Positions 10,273-17,161 of a stretch of DNA of 50,824 bases are shown here, one piece after another. The number at the start of each line of letters is the position of its first letter. Position 1 is the stretch's first letter. Source of the stretch: Massilia sp. YIM B02763 (GTDB lineage Bacteria > Pseudomonadota > Gammaproteobacteria > Burkholderiales > Burkholderiaceae_D). The notes below the pieces were generated by a model. That model was not told the origin of the DNA. It worked only from the letters and a program-made list of their open reading frames with translations, and made no database searches. The stretch is from the NCBI RefSeq assembly GCF_030412015.1, contig NZ_JASNRD010000026.1, positions 1 through 50,824 of the forward strand, written 5' to 3'. Both the position numbers and the translations under genes were made by a program.

Positions 10273-10333
10273 CCGTTCCAGATGCCTTTCTATTACGCTA
10301 AAGTGACTTCTTGATCGACCTTAGAAGGCGCTC

Positions 10334-11512
10334 ATGGCAAAGAACCGGTTTCGCTTGATTTGGCTGCATCCTGCCAACCTCTCACGACACATAGAGGCTG
10401 AGTTAGCGCGGCTTCCACTATCCGCTGATGCATTCCCTCGGCGGTATAGCAGCTCGCCAGCTATCGCCCTGATCATTCAAGGTGACGGTGCTATGTGTGG
10501 CCCTGCAACCGCCTACATTGCGGCATGTAGCCAGCGGAGTCGAAGTGTAGAACTGGACACTCAGCGAACATATGCAGAGGCAATTGTTGATTGGTTGAAT
10601 TACGCGTCAGATAGAGGCGTTGTGCATCAACTGGTAGGGGAGCGTGATGTTCAGGAATATCGGAACTTTCTATCCAGTTCGAGGGAAGGAAAAAAACTGG
10701 CAGCCGCTACGATTGGGCTTCGCGTTGGTGTCGTTGTGCGTTTTTTTGAATGGTGTCAGACATACAGTTGGGCGACTTCTCCGTTGGGGAAGCAATTGCT
10801 GCAAAGTCCTCGTACTAGTGCTCGCCTAGGGCGAAGCGGTTGGAGATCGCGAACGTCGCCGTTAATCGTTCTACCAAGAGTCCGCTCAAGGTCACCGAAG
10901 CCGATTGATTCGTTATCTCTTCAGCTGATCGCACGCCAATTACCACAGCCCTATCAGCTGATTTTTGTTTGGGCGCTTACGACTGGACTTCGGCGGGCGG
11001 AGATCTGTCGCCTCACTGTGTCCGATATTTTTCGTGCGACAGATATTCCAGCGACTAGTGGCATTGTGGAGATGCCTATTTTGCGAAAGGGAGGAAGGGA
11101 AAAGAGCGTCTTCGTTTTGCAAGGACTGATTGACGAAACCCGGTGGTACATCGATACGGTGCGACCGGGATATGCTACTGATAGTGAGTGCGTGTTCCTG
11201 ACCAGGCGTGGCACCAAGATAAGCAAGCAAGCTGTTTCTCGCCGCTTCAAGGTCGCATGTGAACACGCCGGGATTGATTCCACGTTCCATGGCCTCAGGC
11301 ATACGTTTGCGTTGAATGTACTGGATATCTTGGAGCGTCAGGCCGCTAAAGGTGTCGCGATAAATCCCTTAAAAACACTTCAGGTCCTCCTTGGGCATGC
11401 TTCACTAGAGACTACTGATATCTATTTGCAGAGTCTTCAAGTTATGTCTCCCGTCGTTGAGCATGCCCTTGATTTTTTATATGGCAAAGCGAAGGCGAGT
11501 TTTGATGCGTAG
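10334..11512 (+). CDS. ginA: GinA-like tyrosine recombinase (first of three)
   Basis: A 392-residue site-specific recombinase expected to cut and rejoin DNA at the island ends. An N-terminal SAM-like core-binding domain lies at about residues 50-160, and the catalytic domain follows. All catalytic residues are visible: R220 in TTGLRRAE, H319 and R322 in HGLRHTF, H355 in LLGHASLETT, and the nucleophile Y364 in DIYLQ. It is the first gene after the left end, preceded by AAGG at a good distance from the ATG. Its stop overlaps the ginB start by eight bases. In GInt islands all four gin genes are reported as needed for integration and excision. Confidence 0.9.
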   Translation: MAKNRFRLIWLHPANLSRHIEAELARLPLSADAFPRRYSSSPAIALIIQGDGAMCGPATAYIAACSQRSRSVELDTQRTYAEAIVDWLNYASDRGVVHQLVGERDVQEYRNFLSSSREGKKLAAATIGLRVGVVVRFFEWCQTYSWATSPLGKQLLQSPRTSARLGRSGWRSRTSPLIVLPRVRSRSPKPIDSLSLQLIARQLPQPYQLIFVWALTTGLRRAEICRLTVSDIFRATDIPATSGIVEMPILRKGGREKSVFVLQGLIDETRWYIDTVRPGYATDSECVFLTRRGTKISKQAVSRRFKVACEHAGIDSTFHGLRHTFALNVLDILERQAAKGVAINPLKTLQVLLGHASLETTDIYLQSLQVMSPVVEHALDFLYGKAKASFDA

Positions 11513-13103
11513 ACGAGTGCATTATGAAGATAGGTCGTTTTCTCTAGGTCTTAGCACCCCTATCGCAATGGTGCTAGTACAGGCACATGAATCGCTCTAC
11601 GGCTCTTGCGAAAAAGGGACTCGGGATCGCGCTTGGCAATGTATCCGCAAGCTTGCAAGATGTATGGTTGAACTTGGACACGCCCACACCGAGCGTTTTC
11701 CACGAAAAATCCTTAGTCTCTTTTTTGACTGGCTCAGCGACACACCAATCAAAGATGCCAGCAAACAGTCTGACATGATCATTGTCCGAGCATTGATTCA
11801 CTGGTGTGCGCGCAACGTTCAGGACATATTGGACGGTCCCCTCGCGATCGAGTCGCGCAATTTCTTCCGCCAACAACCAGTTATTGGTCCATCGCTGTCT
11901 GAGCATGATTCCCGCTTAGTGATGAATGCCGCGCTTGTCGAAATTGAGGAAGTGGCTACACGGATTCGTGTTGGAAGAGAAGAACTGAATGAGCAAGCGA
12001 CACAGCGGGCAAAGCTAATTGCACGCCTTCTCGAAATTGGTGAAGGACGCATTCCGGTAGAGCGAATCGTTGCCACTTCAAAGGAATCTCTTGCTCGCCG
12101 CATGCGTGATGAAGGCGGTTTGAAGCTCCTCTGCCGGATGATCTTTCCCGTTCCGCGTGATCTCTTACCATTCTACGTAGCCATTCAGTTTCAGTTAGCG
12201 GGTAATCCGCAGGCAATAGCAAAGCTGCGCCGCGATTGCATTGAAGTGAACGAACTACGAGAAGACAGAGAATGGGTCATTTGGGATAAGCCCCGCGGTG
12301 CAAAGGCTCAGCGGGCTGACTTCCCTGCCGGGAAGGCAACCTCCGCACCATCGCTGATTCGCCGATTGAGTGAACTTACACAGCCTCTGACAAGCCTTAA
12401 CGAAGCAACTAAAGATTTTGTCTTTTTAGCTTATGACCGTGGGCGTGTCGCTGTGCCATCCCTGCAGACATGGCACAATTCCCTACTCGATTTTCGGCAT
12501 AGACATAATCTTCCTGAGTTCACCTTTGCTCAGCTGCGACGTACATCAGCCGTTTTGCACCATCAAGCAGCAGGCTCGATTCTGATCGCTCGGCAAAAGC
12601 TTAATCATGCGTCGGTTGCAACGACAGTTCGATATTCAAGCTACGAAAATGTCGGGGATATGCATGACCGTGTCGTGCACTCCAGCCAAGAGGAACTGAG
12701 GAAGGAAATCCATAGCGTTCCTCTCCGTCGTTTGGTACGAAAGGAGCCAGTCGCGCCCGCAGACACGGTATTCGGATTTTTGTGCTCGGACCCTTTCGCC
12801 GGCCATGTTGATCAGTCCAGCCCCGAAAAGCCATGCGATCATTTCCATCGATGCGCCACATGCCCTGGAGCTCTCATTCCACTAGATCGGCCAGACGTAA
12901 TTGCAGCAATTCTCAGGTCTCACAAAAGTCTCGTCGAGACAAAGGAACGCGCTATTCAACAAGGCTGGTTACCCCGTTTTAATGCCTTATACCAGCCGAC
13001 TCTAGATGCAATAAGCAATGACCTGTTGCCCAAGGTTCCTGCTCATGTGATTGAGGCAGCGGAGTCAATAGCTAAGATCCGGCCGTTTCCTATACTTGAG
13101 TAA
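11505..13103 (+). CDS. ginB: GinB-like tyrosine recombinase with degenerate active site
   Basis: A 532-residue protein, second of the recombinase trio. I start it at 11505, where GAAGGCGAG precedes the ATG and the overlap with ginA is eight bases, the same geometry as ginC/ginD; a longer frame from a TTG at 11457 is possible. The C-terminal recombinase fold is recognisable from FAQLRRTSA (R345), KLNHASVATT (H368) and the candidate nucleophile Y377. However, the first catalytic Arg appears replaced (LAGNPQAIAKL where TGxRxxE is expected) and the box II His is Ala342. It may therefore act mainly as a structural partner. A CATC-type cysteine pair follows in HRCATCPGAL near residue 465. Confidence 0.82.
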   Translation: MRRRVHYEDRSFSLGLSTPIAMVLVQAHESLYGSCEKGTRDRAWQCIRKLARCMVELGHAHTERFPRKILSLFFDWLSDTPIKDASKQSDMIIVRALIHWCARNVQDILDGPLAIESRNFFRQQPVIGPSLSEHDSRLVMNAALVEIEEVATRIRVGREELNEQATQRAKLIARLLEIGEGRIPVERIVATSKESLARRMRDEGGLKLLCRMIFPVPRDLLPFYVAIQFQLAGNPQAIAKLRRDCIEVNELREDREWVIWDKPRGAKAQRADFPAGKATSAPSLIRRLSELTQPLTSLNEATKDFVFLAYDRGRVAVPSLQTWHNSLLDFRHRHNLPEFTFAQLRRTSAVLHHQAAGSILIARQKLNHASVATTVRYSSYENVGDMHDRVVHSSQEELRKEIHSVPLRRLVRKEPVAPADTVFGFLCSDPFAGHVDQSSPEKPCDHFHRCATCPGALIPLDRPDVIAAILRSHKSLVETKERAIQQGWLPRFNALYQPTLDAISNDLLPKVPAHVIEAAESIAKIRPFPILE

Positions 13104-13109
13104 GGAAAT

Positions 13110-14915
13110 ATGAGAACAATCGTGAGCAAGAGAAGTCGGGTGTGGCTCATCAACCCACATCCACTATACGGGCCGAGAGACCTTCGTATTTGCTGGTCTC
13201 GCCTATTGCCGCCGAAGGGGGAGGAGTCCAGGCATGAACGGGCTTACTTGAGTCAAAGCGTGAAGGGATTCTTCTATGCCTCAATTACCCATGCCGAAGC
13301 TCGTGCTGGATTGCTCAGCCCAGGAACGGTGCAACTGGATTTTCGCCGCATTCGGGTGTTGTGCAATTGGATGATAGAGAAAGGTAAATGGCGATTTAGC
13401 TCGTTGACAGCTTCAGACGTTATGGAATTCCTAGAAATCCGGTTGTTTGCTAGGCGTTCAGGCTGCGAAGACTCGGGCACTGTGACGCAAAGCTCGATCG
13501 GCGAATACTACGGAATGCTCAAGCAGCTTTGGATACTTCGCGATCAATACGTCGCTCCGCTGCAAATAGACGTTGAGCGCCTTGTCGGATTGCCAGAGTT
13601 AATGGCTCGCGCAATGCCAAACAAAATTTGGGCACCGGTAGAGCTGACGATGGCAAAAAAACTTCTTCGATGGGCGTTGTCTACGGTTGAGAGATCAGCC
13701 CCGGTGGAAGACGCCCTTGCTGAAATTTGGGCATCTCGGAAGCGTTGGGTTGGAACGACGCGCAACATGTGTAAGCAAGAGTTTCGGAAATTATTACTCC
13801 GGGTAGATGCTCGCTACTCGGAACAATTCGTTGTGGGTGATGCTTTGGGGAAAACGCGACTTCAATCGGCAATTCGGAATCTTGAGGGGGCCATTCTTCT
13901 AATCATATTGTTCTTCACCGGCATGCGGATATCGGAAGTTTTGACGCTGCAAACAAATTGTCTGGTAACTCGTCAACATGCAGACGGCATCGTTTATTGC
14001 TACCTAAAGGGGCCCGGCGCCAAGCGAAAAGGACGCGAACGTCTGTGGGTCGTTCCTGACGTTATTGCGGATGTTGTTCGCCTTCAAATACGCCTATTCG
14101 CGCCGATCCGTGAGCTGCACAAGGTGTCGATGCTCTTCCCCCGTCAATTCGATGCGATGCGAATACTCACTGGACGCTTCAAACCACATGCCCTCACTGG
14201 CGCAGGAGCGAACCTGATCATGCGAGAGGCTATTGGCGGGATTGGCAATAACTTGTGCGATTTAAGTTCAAGTTTTCACGCTCACCGTGCGCGTAAGACA
14301 TTTGCTCGGTTTGTGGTGATGCGCGACAAATCTGCCCTTGAGTCGCTCGCACATCACTACGGGCATGTTTACGCAGCCATACTCGATCGGCATTATGTTG
14401 GCAATGACTTTCGACTAGAAGAACTCATTCGAACGGAAGACATAGCTGAACTCCGCGAGGGATTAACTAAACTTCTGACAGCAGCCAATATTGGAGGAAA
14501 AGCCGGTGAGCGAATGATGATGGCGAGGGAAAGAATCGCCGCTTCACCTGCCCTAAGAGGTAAGGTTACATTAGATGGGGTGGTCGAGAACCTTGTAAAG
14601 AATGGCCTCATTCTAGCGCCTTGCGATTGGGGATACTGCGTATATGCGCGTGAGCAGTCCAAATGTAAAGGGAATGCAAATGGCCCTAATCCCATATTGC
14701 GGGCACCATCAGTTTGCGCATCCTGTACAAACTTTGCAGTCGCTGACCATCACCTGCCCTGGTGGGAGCGAAGACATGTTGAGCAGAGCAAGTTCTTGAG
14801 TAGGCCTGGCTTACCAGAGCAAACTAAGCGTGTTGTATCCGAACAGTTAGCAATGACGGAAAAGGTTTTGTCTAGTGTCATCCGCCAACATGCAAAAGAG
14901 GGAATGGATGAATAG
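13110..14915 (+). CDS. ginC: GinC-like tyrosine recombinase (third of three)
   Basis: A 601-residue recombinase starting seven bases after ginB. The catalytic set is complete: R273 in FFTGMRISEVL, H390 and R393 in FHAHRARKTF, H419 in HHYGHVYAA, and the nucleophile Y429 in RHYVG. The N-terminal half should bind DNA (core-binding region). The C-terminal extension holds spaced cysteines (CDWGYC, then KCKG, then CASC), which may bind zinc, as seen in large recombinases of this class. Its length is larger than phage integrases (about 400 aa) but fits the third recombinase of GInt or Tn554-like modules. The end overlaps ginD by eight bases. Confidence 0.88.
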   Translation: MRTIVSKRSRVWLINPHPLYGPRDLRICWSRLLPPKGEESRHERAYLSQSVKGFFYASITHAEARAGLLSPGTVQLDFRRIRVLCNWMIEKGKWRFSSLTASDVMEFLEIRLFARRSGCEDSGTVTQSSIGEYYGMLKQLWILRDQYVAPLQIDVERLVGLPELMARAMPNKIWAPVELTMAKKLLRWALSTVERSAPVEDALAEIWASRKRWVGTTRNMCKQEFRKLLLRVDARYSEQFVVGDALGKTRLQSAIRNLEGAILLIILFFTGMRISEVLTLQTNCLVTRQHADGIVYCYLKGPGAKRKGRERLWVVPDVIADVVRLQIRLFAPIRELHKVSMLFPRQFDAMRILTGRFKPHALTGAGANLIMREAIGGIGNNLCDLSSSFHAHRARKTFARFVVMRDKSALESLAHHYGHVYAAILDRHYVGNDFRLEELIRTEDIAELREGLTKLLTAANIGGKAGERMMMARERIAASPALRGKVTLDGVVENLVKNGLILAPCDWGYCVYAREQSKCKGNANGPNPILRAPSVCASCTNFAVADHHLPWWERRHVEQSKFLSRPGLPEQTKRVVSEQLAMTEKVLSSVIRQHAKEGMDE

Positions 14916-15270
14916 CGTCAAAAACCGCCTCGCCTCGGCACTGGCGCTTCTCAAAGCAGAGAATCGTATAGAATCGGCATCTATTTCAGAAATCTGCCGC
15001 CTTGCTAAAGTAAGCCGTGCAAATGTTTATGCCTCGCATCGTCAGATGCTGATTGAGGCTAAGGGAGCTGCGGCGCCAAAGAACCGAAAATCCGTGAAGC
15101 GTGAAAAGAGCACGTCCGAAACAGATAAAGAGGTTATCGCCGAGCTGGAGCGCCAAGTCATGGCACTAAGATATATTTGTTTCGAACTCGCGCTTGAGCT
15201 TGAAGCGGAACGTAAGAAGAGCAAACAACTTGCTAACGAAATTCGAAAAGAGTCCTCTAGTCGCCGTTGA
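14908..15270 (+). CDS. ginD: GinD-like small HTH protein
   Basis: A 120-residue protein starting at 14908 after an AGAGGGA ribosome site, overlapping the ginC stop by eight bases; GTG at 14875 or ATG at 14890 would lengthen it slightly. Residues about 10-45 form a helix-turn-helix (ISEICRLAKVSRANVYASH), as in TnpC of Tn554-like elements, and the C-terminal half is a charged probable coiled coil (ELERQVMALRYICFELALELEAE). In GInts the fourth gene encodes a protein of this size and is needed for recombination. It probably organises the recombinases on the island ends. Confidence 0.8.
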   Translation: MNSVKNRLASALALLKAENRIESASISEICRLAKVSRANVYASHRQMLIEAKGAAAPKNRKSVKREKSTSETDKEVIAELERQVMALRYICFELALELEAERKKSKQLANEIRKESSSRR

Positions 15271-15275
15271 GGTAG

Positions 15276-15521
15276 TTACAAGCCGGCACGCGAGAAAATG
15301 TTGGAGGGCGTGCAGCCCAGTGCGATCGAAATACGCATGATGTTGGCGAAGCTTACATTTCGCTCGCCGCGTTCAATCTTACCCATGTGGCTGCGATCGA
15401 TAGCAGCGTAATGCGCAAGCTCTTCCTGAGACATCCCCATTTCCTTTCGCATGGCACGAACGGCTGAGCCAACAGCAACCAGCTGTTCGCTAAATTCTTG
15501 GCCGGGCGAGGAGGATTTCAT
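15276..15521 (-). CDS. XRE-family helix-turn-helix regulator
   Basis: An 81-residue Cro/CI-type DNA-binding protein. The HTH spans about residues 16-70 (AVRAMRKEMGMSQEELAHYA, then DRSHMGKIERGERN). There is nothing beyond the domain, as in controller (C) proteins of restriction systems and autoregulators of defence islands. It is read opposite to ginABCD and to the defence cassette, five bases after ginD ends. I infer that it regulates the cassette or itself; a sequence at its own start resembles the palindrome ahead of the cassette. No target is proven. Confidence 0.85.
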   Translation of the reverse strand: MKSSSPGQEFSEQLVAVGSAVRAMRKEMGMSQEELAHYAAIDRSHMGKIERGERNVSFANIMRISIALGCTPSNIFSRAGL

Positions 15522-15616
15522 CCCCGCATGATCGAATTATAGGGCAAAATAGGCCACGGCATTTATGGCCCATTTTTCGCAATTTCGCCTACACTCTGCT
15601 TCAGTTAAGGTATACC
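15522..15616. promoter_or_regulatory. Divergent region between the XRE regulator and the small RHH-like gene
   Basis: A 95-base AT-rich gap between two divergent starts. It contains an inverted repeat GGCCA-N9-TGGCC (15552-15570), a possible operator. GATTTCAT-N4-GCATGATCG (15514-15534), which spans the XRE start codon, resembles the 20-bp palindrome at 16078. Confidence 0.4.
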
Positions 15617-15799
15617 TTGAAGAAACCAGTACTAATTAGACTTGACCCTGTGTTGCATGAGAAGCTGCTTCTCCGTTCGGCCGAACTTACTGTTGAGCGT
15701 CGGCGTTCCGTATCAGTGCCATCGCTCGTTGTAGAGTTGGTTGATCTCGCGATGTCTGATGGTACCGAGAACAACAGCGAAAGAAGCACTTCAAGCTGA
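15617..15799 (+). CDS. Small ribbon-helix-helix-like protein
   Basis: A 60-residue frame opening with TTG. KKPVLIRLDPVLHEKLLLRSAE looks like the strand and first helix of a ribbon-helix-helix DNA-binding fold (short strand of alternating residues, then 'xLHEKLxxxA'), and SVPSLVVELVDLAM the second helix, as in CopG/Arc-type or plasmid addiction antitoxins. No toxin partner lies next to it. It faces the XRE gene across 95 bases. Whether it is expressed is uncertain; there is no strong ribosome site. Confidence 0.5.
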   Translation: MKKPVLIRLDPVLHEKLLLRSAELTVERRRSVSVPSLVVELVDLAMSDGTENNSERSTSS

Positions 15800-16042
15800 T
15801 GTGACAATTTGACATCATAGTTGACTCTTTCGGCCTGACGAGGCGACATGGTGTCGAGTGCCGTCTTGCCTCCAGGGCCGGCGTTACATGGGCGGTTCTT
15901 TTAGGATTTTCCTATGCTTTGTGTAACAGCCTGTTCCGCTCATACGCTACATGGTAGAAGGGCAGTTTGAGCACTCGTTGCAGGCACTTCACACGCGTCG
16001 CGGTGAGTTGGCCATAGCATGCTTAGATATCCCTAACTGAAT

Positions 16043-16072
16043 TTGTTGGTTTTTTCAATAAATTCATATACT
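16043..16072 (+). promoter_or_regulatory. Candidate sigma-70 promoter of the defence cassette
   Basis: TTGTTG (16043-16048) and TATACT (16067-16072) are separated by 18 bases in a very AT-rich segment. The transcription start would fall at about 16079, inside the palindrome that follows. This is the best promoter match in the leader. Confidence 0.5.
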
Positions 16073-16077
16073 TATGG

Positions 16078-16097
16078 CGATTTCATGCATGAAATCG
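16078..16097. promoter_or_regulatory. 20-bp perfect palindrome, probable operator of the defence cassette
   Basis: CGATTTCATGCATGAAATCG is fully self-complementary. It starts six bases after the candidate -10 box, covering the expected transcription start, the usual place for a repressor operator. The XRE regulator encoded nearby is the obvious candidate to bind it. Confidence 0.6.
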
Positions 16098-16222
16098 ATG
16101 ATGCGACTTGTTTGCCCTCTTCGCGAACACTCTCCCGCTCGATCGCTTCGCTAGCCTCAGAGTTGCCGAGCTGGTAGACTTCACCAGTTGCCACTGTCTC
16201 CACTGGCGAAAGCCTCCAGTCC

Positions 16223-17161
16223 ATGTCACTAATTCGATTTCCTGCCGATATTGAGCCCCTATTTTCTGGGCATGAAACCTTCCCCTTGCGTCAGCTTTGG
16301 CTTCGAAAAGCTTTCGCTCAAATTGACACCTATGGCGAAGTAGCGCCAAAAGAGGTGTTTTCCGCCGAAGATGCCATCGAGAGGTTCGGTGTTGGTAAGA
16401 ATATGGTTTCTTCTATCAAGCATTGGGCGTTGGCTTGTGACGTGATCAGGAAGGTAGGGAAGGATTCGTTTCGTCGAGGCGAAATAGGCGAGGTGCTTTT
16501 TGGGAAAAATCCTTGTGACCTCTACCTTGAGCGAGATGCAACTATTTGGCTGGTTCATTGGCTTTTGGCCGGACGAGCTTCGAGGTCAGCAACTTGGTAT
16601 GTCATCTTTAATTTTGTACAAAGCCAATCATTTAGATCTAGCGATGTGCTTGCGTTGCTTGACGAATATGCGATGGCCAACAAAGCCGTGCGATCTGGTA
16701 CGACGCTAAGTCGCGACGTAGAAGTGTGTTTGAGAAGCTACACGTCCGTGTCGCAAAGAAATGCGACTGAAGATAGCGCTGAGCCTCTGCTTTCGGATTT
16801 GGGTCTGCTTTCGATGAGCGGGAAAGACAGTTATCACTTTCATCGTGGAGATCAGTATTCGTTGCCCGACCAAATATTTGCTTATGCGCTGCTCGATTAT
16901 TGGTGCCGATGGGAAAGCTCGTCATTTGCCAATCAGGCAACTCTGTCTTTTAATTCAATCGCTCATGATTACGGATCTCCGGGGCGCGTCTTCAAGTTGG
17001 ATGAAGATTCCGTTGGAGACCGTCTTTCTCGAATTGCTGAAATCACCAGCGGTTATCTGGAATGGACTGATTCGTCAGGTATTCGCCAAGTGAGTCGAAT
17101 GGGGAGCGAGTCAATGAAGCAGAAGATGAATGAGATTTTGAGATACGCATATGTCAAATAG
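16223..17161 (+). CDS. sspB: SspB-like DUF4007 protein
   Basis: A 312-residue protein whose N-terminus (PLFSGHETFPLRQLWLRKAF) is the hallmark of DUF4007, followed by a winged-helix-like segment (AIERFGVGKNMVSSIKHWAL). DUF4007 proteins with an SspC-type ATPase and an SspD-type PAPS-reductase homologue form the single-strand DNA phosphorothioation module, in which SspB is reported to nick DNA. The ATG at 16223 is the only plausible start, as an in-frame stop lies at 16175. It overlaps sspC by 11 bases. It is the first gene of the six-gene cassette, behind a probable operator. No nuclease motif is obvious to me, so the nickase role rests on the family. Confidence 0.85.
   Translation: MSLIRFPADIEPLFSGHETFPLRQLWLRKAFAQIDTYGEVAPKEVFSAEDAIERFGVGKNMVSSIKHWALACDVIRKVGKDSFRRGEIGEVLFGKNPCDLYLERDATIWLVHWLLAGRASRSATWYVIFNFVQSQSFRSSDVLALLDEYAMANKAVRSGTTLSRDVEVCLRSYTSVSQRNATEDSAEPLLSDLGLLSMSGKDSYHFHRGDQYSLPDQIFAYALLDYWCRWESSSFANQATLSFNSIAHDYGSPGRVFKLDEDSVGDRLSRIAEITSGYLEWTDSSGIRQVSRMGSESMKQKMNEILRYAYVK

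Larger units (their letters stand above)
15800..16222. other. Gene-free leader upstream of the defence cassette
   Basis: A 423-base stretch with no reading frame I accept; the antisense frame at 16083-16349 is a shadow. It contains a short inverted repeat TGATGT-N9-ACATCA (15797-15817), a promoter-like pair with a 20-bp palindrome just after it (see separate entries), and about 125 bases of untranslated leader before the first cassette gene. The leader may hold a second promoter or an RNA structure, but I see nothing definite. Confidence 0.6.

Noticed and set aside
10334..14915. RIT (recombinase-in-trio) element
   Set aside because: The three recombinases differ much in size and are followed by a small HTH gene and long cargo, as in ginABCD; RIT elements have three similar recombinases and no cargo.
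16083..16349. Antisense gene across the sspB start
   Set aside because: No ribosome site, no domain, and it overlaps the defined palindrome and sspB N-terminus; a shadow.
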